DNA from: Helopsaltes ochotensis
Lineage: Eukaryota > Chordata > Aves > Passeriformes > Locustellidae
Direction of reading: 5' to 3'
DNA length: 64,000 bases
Assembly (NCBI GenBank): GCA_013400155.1
Contig: VXBM01001343.1
Coordinates: 1-64,000, forward strand
Both the position numbers and the translations under genes were made by a program. This document shows positions 38,384 through 50,930 of the stretch, in pieces (position 1 is the stretch's first letter; each line of letters begins with the position of its first letter). The notes under the pieces were generated by a model. It had not been told where the DNA came from and did not search any database. It was given only the letters and a program-made list of their open reading frames with translations.

Positions 38384-38632
38384 CAAAGCTGGAAGCTGAA
38401 ACTAAACAAAGCAAAGTTCAGAAGAATTTAATGTTGAAGGTGATGAAGTATTGGAACAATTTAACAAGGTGAATCTTCCATCACTGGAATGTTTTAAAGC
38501 AAGAGGGGATGTTTTCTTTATTCAGTGCTGCACTTCAAGCAGGAGTCAATTGAGGGCAGTCCTGTGACTTGCAGTCCACAGGAGGTCAGACTGAAAGATC
38601 ACAAGAGCCTTTCTGACCCCATGACCCAGGAA
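38384..38632 (+). mobile_element. ancient CR1/L3-like LINE 3' relic
   Basis: Landmarks in sense order: GCTGGAAGCTGAAACTAAAC, TATTGGAACAATTTAACAAG, TCTTCCATCACTGGAATGTT, GTCAATTGAGGGCAGTCC, and CAGGAGGTCAGACTGAAAGA near the 3' end. This is the classic order of the old reptilian CR1 3' region. It is diverged, with no open frame. Confidence 0.8.
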
Positions 38633-40189
38633 TTAACACCTGGGAGGAGTTTCTTGTAAAAAGCTGTCAAACCACTGCCCTTTAAATCCCTACCTACAGC
38701 TTCTCTGCTATGAAGCCGCAATGGAAAATCAATTAAAGAAGAGGGAAAGCAGAAAAGGGAAAAAAAACAAGAAGCTACTGATTGATGAAGGCACAGTGAA
38801 GGATGATGGAGATTTGCACATTGCCCCTGCACCAGGCTGAGCAGTACCTGTTCTGATTTCACTGGTACTCGTGTCCTCTGCAGGTAGGTACAGGACAAGG
38901 GTTTGCCTTCTGCAGGACTAGGAAACCCGTGTCACTCCCAAACACCGAACAGCCCCACTACACAGACAACTGAGCTACAAAGCTATTATTCTTTCATTTC
39001 AACATCGCAACCAAGCTACTTTTGTGATTATAACTGTAGATCAAAGAGTGCATACAAACAACAGGAAAAAAAAAAAAAAACAACCCAGAAATCCAACATA
39101 AAAAACCCACAAAGCTGCTGTTTCCTTATTATTGTACTGCTGCCTTGAAATCAGAGAAAATATAAACCTCCATCAGCAGATCTGGGTTCCTCAATGCCGC
39201 TCAAAAAGTTGGCAGGGGACTGAACAAGGAATGGAAACGAGACTGCACAGATCCTCAGGAAGCCACCAGAGGGTAGCAAAGCATTTTAGAGAGCAGCTGA
39301 CAGAAGCCCAGGCAAAGCGGCGTGATCTGTACCTGCATCTCCCTCCTCACTTTCTGGTTGCTATTTCAGTTATTCAGGAAAATTACATTTTTATTCATCC
39401 CTATCCTTTCCATTTTCAAAATGCTGCCTTGCTTTCTTCGCAGATGAGAAGGAAAATTTATATTTCAGTTATTCCTACCCTTCTCCCTGAAAGAAGCTTG
39501 TTTCTCCCTTATTTTCTTCAGAATGTCTGCATCCCTCCCCAGCCAACTCTCCCCTGCAGTAGTGGGCAGCAAGCCGTGTCCTATGGGGATAGCCTATGGT
39601 GAGGTACCACCCTGTGGGAAGGTAAAAGAGCAAATAGCTGTTTCCAGCAGTTTTAGCAAACTGGTTACACCAGTAGCTTCCCCACATTGGGAGTCTGGAT
39701 GACCCCAACAGCCTTGCTAGCACAATGTTCAGACACTGGCTCTGAACTGTTGATGGCCAGTCCTGAGGTTTTGATTGTTTCAAAGCTGTTAAAAGCACAG
39801 GAGAAGAAGAGACATAACATTTTTGTAATGCTTTCCTTGCCTCTCCAAAAGTCCCCATTCTCCTCTTTGCCGATTCCCACCCCAGTCACATGGAAAGCCC
39901 TCAGCTCCACCTCAAGAAGCCAATAAACCAACCTCATCCTGATCCCCCTCATGCCCTCTTCTGAGGATAAGGGTCAGAAGACTTCCAATAACTTTTTTTT
40001 TATCATTATTATTTTATTTGAAGGTTCCTGTGTGTTAAGTCTCAAACCAGGATGCAGGGAGTCCTGTTGCCCTGCTCTGGGAAGACTAAATGGGAAAAGG
40101 AGACCAGACAGTGGCATGGGGAGGGGGGGACAAGAGTCTGGCTTTTAAATAGCTAACTTTTTCATGCACAGTCTGCAGGAACCAAAAAT
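38633..40189. other. non-coding stretch
   Basis: Contains an A-run of about 15 near 39066 within an A-rich patch. No exon is supported; the 156-codon plus frame at 39132-39602 has no family resemblance. Confidence 0.4.
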
Positions 40190-40470
40190 AGCTCCTGAAT
40201 ATTTCAGCAAATCATTCCGAATAATTAAAATTGTGATGTGTTTTCTGTCAATCCCAAATGCAGTGAAAGCCTTGAGATATATTATTCACTACAAATTATT
40301 CATCCAGCTGCACTTGCAGAGTTGAAAATTTCCGTTCACTTAGACCTAAGCACAAAGAAATCCTCCAGCCCGTAAATGACAAAGTCTTTCATATCTGCCC
40401 GTTGCAAAAAGATATAACAAACTAACCTGCCCTGATCTATCCTATTTATTTATTACAGGTATGTCTGACC
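40190..40470. promoter_or_regulatory. TAAT-rich patch, possible conserved enhancer
   Basis: The patch is AT-rich yet not simple repeat. It holds AATAATTAAAATTG, ATTATTCA at 40281 and again at 40295, then a CAGCTG E-box at 40305-40310. Clustered homeodomain-type cores next to an E-box, with no stop-free frame, resemble vertebrate developmental enhancers. Conservation cannot be judged from one sequence, so this is inference. Confidence 0.25.
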
Positions 40471-43400
40471 CAGTAGGTTAACACTGTAGTGCAGCTGACA
40501 CTTAGCACTGATTAGGCTCTATCTGTTCAGTGCAGCTGCTTTCAGTCCCTGTAACAGATACGTGAAAGTCACTAAATACATTTTCCAAAAATTGTACTCC
40601 TAATTGGACTATCCCACTTATTCTACCCAGGTGCTGTGCCAGACCTGAAGATCAGCCCTTTACCACATTATCAGGAAGCAAAGGAAAGTAAAGGTTCTTG
40701 CAGGCTTCCAGTTCTGGGGAAAAGCTGCTGCCTCTGTAAAGAACTTGATTAACAGTCCTGCCCCAACAACAGCACACACCTCTGCTCACAGGCTCCCCAG
40801 AATAGACACCAAAGCTAAACATGCCAGAAAGATCACCCTCTTGTAGTGCTATGAAAAATCTGTGGCATCATTTAAATCCAGCCCAGCAGCTCACTCCTCC
40901 ATTACAGCCTCTGCATGAATTACAGGACACTCAAGAGCACAGTCTGGGCAAGATCCATTTACAGACCTTTTTAAATAAAGTACCCAATACATGAAGGTGT
41001 TTTCATTCTCTTGTAGCTGAGGTCAGGAGACCTCAAACGGACAACATATTTTGGAAGCATTGAGCATCCTTGATAGGGTAGTCAAAGCATGGGTATCTCA
41101 GTTTGAGATTCAACTGTCTGTCCAATATGTCTGGACATTTAATATAAAGTAATCTGTTATTACAAATCATTCAACCAAGTTCTCCTTGACCTGCAGTAAG
41201 AGGCATCCTGGGACAAGACAGGGAGCTAAAACAGGCCCTTTCTCAGTCTGTTTGAAGATACAGCTTTTGAGAGGATACAACTTCTCTTTATGATTAAAAA
41301 GGATGGTTATTAGGAGTGATGTCCAGGAAACCCTGAAGAATCACAAACATTCCCCTTTGCAAAAGGCTGGCAATATGGGGAAACATCACATTGAAGTCGC
41401 AGTTCCTTGTTGAGCACTTCTCCTCCTCCTCAGTGACGTTGTCATTCCAGAATGTCACCTTGATGGAGAGAACAACTTCTTGAGAGGAGTCATCAGCTTG
41501 GAGCAACAAAAGCCACCTCCTTCAGAAATACACCCACAGAAGTGTGCAAGGCCAGGACAATAACGTCATGTCAGGGCGTAATTAAAACTCCTGAGTAGTT
41601 ACAGCTCCTCATTGACAGTCTTTTATGTAATGACTGGATGCAATTAAGGTTAACAACCTTCCCCGTGCTGACATGTCTGCACAAACATACAATTACCACA
41701 GAGATGGAAAGGAGCCCGACAAACATTTTGCTCTGGGAACAAGAAAGCCAGCTAGGAGGTCCCGAGCCCTTCTCCAGCCTTGCTGCTCCTGACTGCTTCA
41801 GGACACTGCGTCAAGCCCTGGAGGCAGGGACAGAGGCCAGAAGGTGCTTGTACCTTAATAAGTCCTCCTTGGCCAGCAGATGCCCTTTCTTGGCAAAACA
41901 CTCCCTTTCTATAGATGATCAAGCACGTGTTGTTGTGCAACTGACTGGCAATTTTACAGAACAAGCTTGGACTGGCTTTCTGGGGGCACAGAGACATAAG
42001 GCAAGAGAGATATTGACAACGTCCTAATAAACAAAAAATTACAAAGACAAAAGCTATCCGTGGTTTCTCGCTCAAGAAACATCCATCCTTTGAAGCCTGT
42101 TTTTTCCTAGTCTTTTTAGTTCTTGCAGGGTCAAAGTGGATAACCAATGGTAAGCAGGGAAAGATGATCAAATCAACAGAAAGAGAAGAGTGAAACTCAA
42201 GTTTGCATGACAGAAGTTGCACAGAAGTGCTGTGGGAAGACAAAGGCATTCATATTCAGATCTGAATTAGAGAGAACTATATGAAATCTGGACCAAAGGA
42301 TAATAAAGGAAAAGTCTGCTAACAGTAGTTAGATCACATGTGTTCTCATGGAGCCTGTCTGGGTGACTCAGACAGCAAGATTTTAGACAAAGCAGGTTTA
42401 GAACAAGCCTTAGTAAAGATAAAAAACCAGCAGCAATACAACATTCAGCACTCTTTCACAACATCGTACCTGTCCCATTCACCCTTTGTCTTGTCCTGCA
42501 AACAAGGGCACACAGAGCTAAAGCCTATAATGCCAGGAGCACAGCTCTGCCCATGTGGACCTGCAGGCATGGACAAGTCATGAGGGCCAGAAATTGGCAC
42601 TGTGAGCTCTCTTGGAGTCCTCTCCTATAAAACTTCTAAGATCTGATCATAATGGAAGTTACCCTGCCAGAAAAGTCCCAAAACACACAGCAGGAAGAGA
42701 GCCTTTACAACAATTTTAGTCCTTGCACGTTTGCATCACTGTACTAATAAAGATTCTCCAAGTAAAACTCTTACCACCAACTTAATAACCTGTCCTAGGC
42801 TCAGTTTTCACTCATGTTGGTCTGCAGGCTGCAGCAGCCCTGCTTGCACTGGTGCTCCATCTGCCCATGTTAACATCCAACATTTCTTGGGGAGACTGAA
42901 ATGGCACTAAACATCAGTGCTTGGCAACTGAAAGTCACCATAAAGTCTTTCTGGACAGGCCTTTTTGTGCCTTCAGTCAGTCAACATGCAACTGAAGCTG
43001 TTTTGCCAGCATTGTCAGCAAATGCTTGTGCTCCTGCTGAACGCCTTGTGTCAGGCTGGACAGTAAGTGCGAGGGACCTCACAATCCTCCTTTCAGCATG
43101 ACATTCTCTACAAAAATATGCCACAGGGCCTGGGTTCCCCCCCACCCAGCTTGGAAGAAGTACAGTAGTTTGGCTGGCTGGAGAAAAATGTTCACGTTTC
43201 CCACTAAGAAAAACTGTGTGAGAAAAAAAGCATTTGCAGAGCATGCGGTGTAACAGGAAAGGATTGATCAGATTACCCGGAGAACTGATACTTTCCTCTA
43301 CTGAAACTCTATTTCTGTTCAAAGCCCTGCTTGCAAATTCTGAGAGGAGATAATACAGGATTTTCTTATGGTATTTCAGATTAAACACTGCATAAGAAAT

Positions 43401-44322
43401 GCAGTATCCTCAAGATGTCATATCTATAAGCTTCTGATTCACACATTTGGGAATATTAGGTATGATTCTATTTTTTAATGAAGATATAAAACATCAGAAG
43501 GAAAAAAATCCAATTCACAATTCTATCTGTTGAGCTCAGTGTGCACTGACTCCAGGTTCCACAATAACATCATGCTGGGAGCGTGCTTTCAACAGCAGCT
43601 CCAAGTGCATCCACGTCAGGCAGTGGCAAAGGCACAGGCTGAGACACATGACACCCAAAGCTTTTCTAATGCATTAAAACCTTTTTGTCTTAAATTGATC
43701 CCACCTCATATATGCTGACTGTTCAGTCTCTCCTTTTTCTGGCTGACTTAATTATAACTTTAGAACTGGTAAAAACTGTGATATGAAGCTTTGTAAATGA
43801 GCATTTTAAAGAGAAAGTGGGATAGAAAAAGACATAAATCAAAAATGAGGGGGACAAAACACACTGGCTACATCCACACAGTTTAACACAGCCTCAAACA
43901 CAGGCACAAGGCTCTGCATCACTTGAAATGTGAGTTACAGTTTAACCTCTGACCAGCCAAGCCACTAAGCCAGTCTGGCACACCAGATGGTGGGCATAAA
44001 ACTGACCCAGAGCACCCATAGAAAACACCTCCTGTATTCACAGTCCCAGAGCCCACATCTACATGAATAAACTGTGTCAAAATTCCCTTCACACCTCCCA
44101 CCACTCCCTTTCCCTAGGCCCAGTTTCACTTCAGGAGGTTTTCCAGAACAGTTTTGGGTTTGGTTTTTTTTTCCAGTATCTGTTTGTACAAGCAACAATT
44201 TTCTTGTGTTTTCTTATTCAAGAGTGAACTTAAAAGAACAAAGGTTGCTCTTTCATAATGCATCATCTTCCTGAATAGACTAAGCAAGGTCTCAATGTAA
44301 AACCACAAGCTTTTATTCATAC
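40471..44322. other. non-coding stretch
   Basis: Frames at plus 41638-42027 (129 codons) and minus 41752-42249 (165 codons) overlap each other on opposite strands and show no domain. No repeat is recognised. If the minus-strand exons described next are real, this would lie at or beyond the 3' side of their gene. Confidence 0.4.
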
Positions 44323-44440
44323 CTATCAACATACCAATAAATGCACAGAGAATAATCACAGAAATAAGGAGCTTGCCACCCTTGAAACCTTCCTGAGTGC
44401 CTTCCAGAGATGTGGTGTACTCCCTTACACCAGTGGTGGT
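44323..44440 (-). CDS. candidate exon encoding a transmembrane helix
   Basis: Reading leftward, a possible acceptor CTTTGGAG| at 44441 opens a stop-free stretch of 39 codons plus one base. It ends at TTGATAG|GTATGA, a reasonable donor with GT complementary to 44321-44322. The translation has a threonine/serine-rich stem (TTTGVREYTTSLEGTQEGFK) and then GGKLLISVIILCAFIGMLI, about 17 uninterrupted non-polar residues. This stem-plus-helix layout is that of the membrane exon in a type I cell-surface protein. A longer version starting at 44491 with an AAG|ATG acceptor is equally possible. The acceptor pyrimidine tract is weak. It lies about 5.7 kb downstream, on the same strand, of a candidate signal-peptide exon, but no extracellular-domain exon was found between them. 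I do not recognise the family, and chance is a serious alternative. Confidence 0.22.
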
Positions 44441-44491
44441 CTCCAAAGCACAGTATAAATCATTTGGTGTGTGAGACAATGGGGAGGGCAT

Positions 44492-47400
44492 CTTCAGAAA
44501 TATATGTTCAAAGCAATTAGGAAAGGTGATAAAGCATGACAGCCACGGAGATTTTCTTCCTACTTCTCAGTGGAGACGGAATTGAATCATCTTAGTACAG
44601 TACCACAGTCCAAAATATTACACCTATAGTTGGGGTTTTTTAAGCTGTATGCTTTGCATGTAGAAAGAGAACATTGAAATAAACTTGAAAAAAGTTAACC
44701 ATTTCATGGCCTCAACTCAAACTTTTTTCCTTCAGCAGATGTGGGCATGCAAAGTGGGATCCCAATTTCATCAAGAGCCAACCTTGGCATCAAACAAGTG
44801 CTGATAGAACCATATGGTTTGAAAGAGTTTTCTCTCCTTCTGCTAAATACCCCCACACATCTTGTAGAGGACGTGTCTTACAAACATTATCAGCAGCAAT
44901 TATAAAAGGCATCTGCCTTTGGTGACAAAGAGCTGGAACTGCTGTGATGAGGGGCAGGGAAGGCTCCAGGCTGACGGTGCTTCCTGCAGTTCCCATTGCT
45001 CACTGAGGACACCAGCATGTGGCAAAGGATCTATTGGAGCAACTCTGCTGCAGGCAGTGAGATGTGGGGTAGAGACAGGTGACTGCGCTGCAAGGGAAGG
45101 GGGGGAAATGGAAGGGATGGGGTTTTTGGGAGCAGCAGAGAAAAGTGAGCAGGGATTTAGGCAGAGGAAAAACACAGGACTGGAGATGCAGAGACACTCC
45201 AGACACTTTCCTGCCTGTTCCAGTTGCTACCCCACCAATCCTGTCTGTCCCACACAGCCAAGGAGGAGGCTTGCCCTGCCCTCTTTCTCATCATGAACTC
45301 TTTTCTAACTTTAAGACTAAATTCATTAATGTAATCCCAACACTGACACAATACCTCCTGCACGTAATCATCAAGACTTGTAAATAATTTACAAGGACAT
45401 GAATAGGCTGTCATCTGCACACGAAGGACCTGCTCACTCTACAGCACTCATGCATGTGTTGGTACCTCTGGGGAAGGGAGAAGGTGAGATGGGGACAGCT
45501 TTAGGGTCATGCTGGGAAGCTGTTGCTATGTGGTGGCTCTTTGGTGACTTAGGCAACATAAACTGCATATTTCAGATTTAATCAGTGGGTGCTAACAGGA
45601 GGCCCTCCTGACAGGAGCAGCAGAGAGGACAAGCATCAGCAAACAGGTATAATAAAGCAAGGTCTCACCCCAAACGATAGCCCAGACAGAGGTTGCACAT
45701 CACCTCTGACAGTGTGGTGTCACAGGGACATGAAGCCTCAGGACTTTCAACCTATGTTTCTGTCCAGCCATGACTAGCCTGAACTGGAATAAGTGAGATG
45801 GTTTTCCTTGACTTTGGGTCTCCAAAAAGCATGAATTTTAATGGAAAATTCAAGAGAAACCAAGGTATCAGTAACTCCTTCCCACATTGCAGAATCTCAT
45901 TCTGCTCTCCACTTTCAAAACCTTATAAATCTCAGGTACAGTCTAGGAAGCATCTGCCTTGATTTCAAACACAGGGCAGAGAACTACCACCAAGCCAGAT
46001 GAAAAGCAATGGGCTTCTGAACAGATGCCACAGGCTAAATTAATTGAGCCACAGATTACACAGATGAGTACACAAGGCCAGATCTCATACCAGGGGATTG
46101 CACCATTTGAGTGGCAAGATCAGCAGCTGGAGGGTGTGTGAATTCAGCTCTAAAATAACAAACCTGTGCAGAGCTCAGCAGGTCAAGGCCATCAGGGACC
46201 AGGGCACAAGTCCCAGGCAAGTTGTTCAGCCTCTGACATCTGCAACACAGAGTTACATCACTCACAAGGTAAATTTCATAAAGTTTATGAACCTTGCAGG
46301 ATGACAGAGAGCTACTGCAACACAAACAACTCTTCAGGACTTGTATTGGCAGAGATAGGCCCTTTTCCAATGGGAATTTTAACTGCAGTTTTGATTTAGG
46401 TAAGTCTTGACCAAATAATTCTGCACACAAAGCAAAGACATACAAATCATAACTACTTACATACCCTAAATGCAGCAATATCATCACATGTTTAGTCACA
46501 TGTGCCACTTTTAAAGGAACACCCTTTTTTCCTGATATATTTACTGAATTAGTGGAAGATTTCCATCTGAAGTTCTTGTGCAAGGACTTTTTTTCCATCC
46601 AACTCCAATAATTTAATTTATTTCTTTGGAATTATTTTAAAAAGACTTGTTGCTTTAACAGGGATTAGGAGTTACAGAAGTGTATCTTCCTCTGGAGACT
46701 CTACCTCCAAACAGATTTCAACAGGGACAAGGAAAATGGTCATTTTAGGCTCAAGACTACTTTTCCTTGGGTGCTGCCTGACTCCCAGTACTTATGCTGG
46801 TAGTACTCCTAGACACAGTAGGACTACACCATCAAATCAGACAGAGTATATAAAGGAGTATAAATTTGGAGGCCCATCCCAGGAAACTCAGGAACTGGTT
46901 TGCCATTTCACAATGCCAAACAGACTGAGGACAAAGGAATGAAGAGATGACAGACTGAGGCAAACTTTGGTGTGAAGTGGGACAGACCAATGACAGCTGT
47001 CACTAATTGCCATTCCCCTTGGGCACCCCTTAGAAACATCATGAGTGGCTTGAATTGCTGTATTGATATTTACTCTGCCTTCACCCTTGGTGATTTATAC
47101 AAATAAGAGATTAGAAGAAGGAAGGCAGGAAGAGCAGCAGTAGCAGGAGGGAAGAGGAGGGTAATTAGTGCTGTGAGGATTCAGAAGATCAGTAGGGTCC
47201 TAGTGATGAGGGGAAAGACAAGAGAAAAGAAAAAGACTGACATGCATTTAGCATTTCAAGCACAAAAAGGTTCTTGCAGCCAGGGATGCTGAAGCGAGAC
47301 TTGCTTATTATTATGACTATGACAAAGCAGAAAAAAAATGGAACACACATTGATTAAAGCAGCAGGCATCTCCCTTGGATGCTGAAACTCAGCAAGGGGC

Positions 47401-50120
47401 TGCAGCTTCCCAAGGAGGCAAGCATTTAGATTTCAGCTATTCCGAGACATGGACCATATGCTGGGGCCATCTGGAGACTGCTTTATTTGATGGATGTTGG
47501 ATGCCTCCAAAGGCACCAGGGAAGGGAGATGAAATATTGGTAACTGATTGATGCTGAGGGCACTTAACTAAAGATGACCCCACTTCTACACAGTTCACAC
47601 CTGCTCCACAGCAGAAGCTCAGAAATTGTCTTCCCAGCGGAGATGATCACTTCTGTGGCTTCCAGAAGGCAGCAGCTCCTGATGAAGCGTGCAGCCATCA
47701 TTTCACTGGCACAGCTGGTGAACTCAGTGGGATGGCCCTAAGTGTGCTCAGCCAGCACTCCACAGCTCATCCATGGCACCAGCTGGAGTGTCCCATTCAG
47801 CACCAGACATGAATTATCACTGCACCATCAAAAGATCTGTTGTGTCAATGGATGAAGCCCACGATGCAAAGCCCTCCACGCCTTCAGAGGCTGCCCTGCT
47901 CTTTCAGCACCTCCTGAGAAGCCTTGCCTGGAAGAGAAGCTCCACTGGAGCACCATCACAGTGCAATGCAAAGATGCAGAGAAGAGGACACCCATGCAGC
48001 AACTCCTGGCTGACAGCTCTGCAGCACAGCTCATGAGGGACATTTTTCTTTCATCCCCACAAGACAGGAAGCCAAGGCCCTGACATGGACAGGTCAGATA
48101 GAAAAGGAAAAGGCATGCCCCTCTCCAAGCCACAGCAGACCCAGTTTGCAGTTAAAAAAACCAAAATGAATAGCAGCAAAAAACAACACCAAAAAACCCC
48201 CTCAAAACCCAGACACTCTTGAAGGCAGGCAGTGTTCCTCTATGAGAATATGCTTCATATCTAGCAAACAGCAGAAGAATTTAAGTTACAAAGACCAGCA
48301 GGTAGAAATCCACCTGCTAAACCCTAACCAGGCCTTTCACTGAGACCTGTACAGGGAATCGGGCTTTGTCTTGCACCAACAGCAGGTGAAAGAAAGTAGA
48401 CTGCTCTGTCTCTGTGAAGCAGAGAACAAGCAAAAGAACCCAATAAACACCTTTCAGAAAGCAGCTCACCAGACCTACACTTGGTCTCTGCCTGCAAAAA
48501 AAAACAGCAAAGACTTTCTTCTACAGCATTCAACATCAGAATTTGGGAAATCATCTGAATACAAATGCTCGTTGCCATCAGACTATGGATTTTGCATCCA
48601 AGGGCAGAGTGTAAAACATGCTTTTACAGCTCTTCCTAACAGCCTCCCACCAACCACAGTTTTAGTAGTCCTTGGGATTATGGTGCCAGAATTGTTGAAT
48701 TATAACCCCAGGGCTTTGCGCTCTGCTTCTCAGGGAGAAGAGGGATCCTTTCAGAGGAAGCTGTGATGCTGTCAGCACCCTCACTACCACAGCCTGAGCC
48801 TTAGACACTGTGCAGGCTTTGCTCACTGCTTGGGGGGGTGCATGATTCCAATTTCCCAAGTGTGATCCAGAGACTGGGAGCCGTCTGACAAACCCCAATT
48901 TCTCATCCATTGCCAAACAGTGAGCACAAGTCCTTTGTGAGGGCAAACTGGATCAGGTGATGGAGCTGTGAGAGCAACACTGGCTGAGAGTTGGCCTCTG
49001 CACTGCAATCTCTTAGGAGCATACCTCCCCCTCTCTTGGGGGACTTTGCCATTTATTGTTTGCCCACAGAGGACCTCAGATACCTGTGCAATAACAGTCA
49101 GCCAGGTGTGCTGTAGTTGGAGGGATTGGAGTAACAGGTTACATCCCACTGAATGTCTTCATTAGCAGGCAGCAAAACAGTGCCCCTTTATACATCTGGA
49201 GCTCAAAGCAGAACAGAGTAAATGCACAGCAAGAGTCCTTCCAGTCCTCATCCCCACTCAGGCTACAGCTTGTGCTTTGTATCCCCAGCTCAGACAAGGA
49301 CTGGGATTTGGTTAAGTCAAGGGAGAAGAAAGTGCAGCAGAAGGGTTATTAATATGCATCAGTGTCTCAAGGCTGGAGATCAAGGGCAATTTTATGAGAA
49401 AATCATTTTAGAATAAAAAAAGTGGTGGTGAGGGTGTATGTGAATGTGCAAAGTCTCATATTGGCAAAGGAACAATCCCATCCTTTCTTCCTGGATAGAA
49501 GGAGGTGAACACATTAACTGCCACTTGACACGGGAACTTTGGAGGCTTAAACCTCCCTTTTCCCTCTCTATAAAGCTTTTTGGGATGGAGGATGTCTCTA
49601 GCATGCAATTATGCACCTGGTAATATCAAAGGAATCTACTTCAGTTTCTGACAAACCAGAGCAGTAACACAGGTTTGGATGTAGCTGCACGTCTCTGTCA
49701 GGCACCACAGTCCCCTGCTGAGCATGGAAGCCAACAATTCAAAAGTAAGTGAAGGCTCCAGAGACCCCAGTGCTAGAATTGAGGAGGTATTGATGCACTG
49801 AGATCTATCCAACCTCGATACTCCAAAATAGGGACTTCTTAATCAGGTTTAGAAAAAGTGAAAAGTAAAATGCACAGCAGTAGTCTTCGTGGGATAATTT
49901 ACTTGAACAGACTTTTGGTTGTTCAGCAGATCAGATGGTGATTTATTACCCCTTGGCCTAGGAATCAAAGGATCAGCACAAATGGTGTAAGCTCATAGTA
50001 ATGCTTAGACCTAATCTACGAACAGGACAGAGCAACATTATTCCACTTGCCAGAAATATTCCACTTGGTGACACCAGTTACCACAAAACATATCAGATAA
50101 ACTTTGCAACATCATCTTAC
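44492..50120. other. non-coding stretch, possible intron of a minus-strand gene
   Basis: No further minus-strand exon with paired splice sites and protein sense was found. A purine-rich patch lies at 47110-47160 and an A/C-rich low-complexity patch at 48150-48206. A 180-codon minus frame at 46056-46598 shows no domain. On the plus strand 45975-46137 reads as a Q/T-rich frame behind a weak acceptor, without a convincing donor. Confidence 0.35.
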
Positions 50121-50200
50121 CTTTTCAGAAGAGCCAGCCAGACCACTGCAGTGCACAGGAGGCAACGCAGAGCAGCCAGAGGTGCTGCACTCATTTCCAT
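50121..50200 (-). CDS. candidate first coding exon encoding a signal peptide
   Basis: On the minus strand an ATG (complement of 50198-50200) opens 26 codons plus two bases and runs straight into GAAAAG|GTAAGA, a near-ideal donor with GT complementary to 50119-50120. The peptide MEMSAAPLAALRCLLCTAVV continues WLALLK. That is a short polar start, one arginine, then a hydrophobic core of about 13 residues, the form of a signal peptide or signal anchor. A second in-frame Met is codon 3. A weak TATA-like AGATAAA lies about 65 bases upstream of the ATG on the same strand. The plus strand of the same interval also looks like an exon (acceptor TTTTCAG| at 50128, donor ATG|GTGAGT at 50245), but its translation is an arginine-rich run with little sense. 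The mature protein is unknown because no second exon was recognised. Confidence 0.33.
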
Positions 50201-50800
50201 GGTGCTGGGACTGATAACTCCTCTAGCTCAGCATTATGAACCATGGTGAGTCAGTGTTCAGCTTTATCTTTGCAAGTAGTTTCTGCATACTTAAAAGACA
50301 ACTAGCTTGGAGGAATGCATGAGGAAAGTTAAGGCCCTGGACAGAAACCTGCTCAGCCAGGAGCTCTCCACATACTGTATTTGTTCAACCACACACAGCA
50401 TTGAGATGTAGCACTCACCTGTCTCAGTGAATTGACTAATTTGGGTATTGAATTTCTTAAAAATTCCACTCCCCTCCTCCCACCTACCCGCAGGTGCTCC
50501 AGCAGCACCTGGACCAGGTGAGGCCACACACACACACAGCAGCAGCTCAAGGAGGGTCAAGACAGCTGCTGTTCTCCAGCTGAACGGTGATCCCTTACTG
50601 TCCACGTGAGCCATGCACTCTTGAGGCATACGTGGCTTGTACCTGGGCCCATGTGTTATAACAAACAGCATCTGTCTCCCTTCTGCAATGTCCCTTCATC
50701 CAGACCCTTCAAACAATGCATCTGGTCTTCCTCCCACTGCAAGGAGAGTCATTAAGTTCAGTAGGTTCAGCAACAGAGTCCATTAAAGCTTACTGTGTAC
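50201..50800. other. non-coding stretch
   Basis: Contains a short CA microsatellite near 50525-50540 next to CAG triplets. Apart from the possible minus-strand promoter in the first 80 bases, nothing is supported. Confidence 0.4.
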
Positions 50801-50930
50801 AATTGTTGCCATTAGTGGGAGGTAAACTGAGACACAGAAGGACACATTTTCCTCCAAGGTCACACAGTAAATCTACCGCAGAGCAGAAACAGAAATCAGT
50901 GCTTCTCATTTCCAGCCCAGGCTTTGACCA
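50801..50930 (-). mobile_element. MIR-like SINE fragment
   Basis: The plus strand reads GGTAAACTGAGACACAGAAG, then CCAAGGTCACACAGTAAATC, then CAGAGCAGAAACAGAAATCA, the reverse complement of the central MIR region. The match to the AAACTGAGGCACAGAG and AAGGTCACACAG landmarks is clear although diverged. Confidence 0.8.

Noticed and set aside
41638..42249. Opposite-strand frames of 129 and 165 codons
   Set aside because: They overlap each other, neither has splice sites or a domain, and both fit chance for this composition.
45975..46137. Q/T-rich plus-strand frame that recalled secretory calcium-binding matrix proteins
   Set aside because: Similarity is only in composition. The acceptor is weak, there is no consensus donor and no matching signal-peptide exon upstream.
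46300..46399. Possible plus-strand exon: acceptor CTTGCAG and strong donor TTTAG|GTAAGT
   Set aside because: The donor is good but the acceptor tract is poor. The only fully open frame has little protein sense, and the more protein-like frame ends in a stop at the donor.
46736..46942. Plus-strand frame starting with a signal-peptide-like MVILGSRLLFLGCCL
   Set aside because: The donor (GTAGTA) is weak, there is no downstream exon in the right order, and there is no promoter signal. Hydrophobic starts like this are common among chance frames.
50129..50245. Plus-strand exon reading of the same interval as the minus-strand signal-peptide exon
   Set aside because: Splice sites are acceptable but the translation is an arginine/alanine-rich run without sense; the minus-strand reading explains start, hydrophobic core and donor better.
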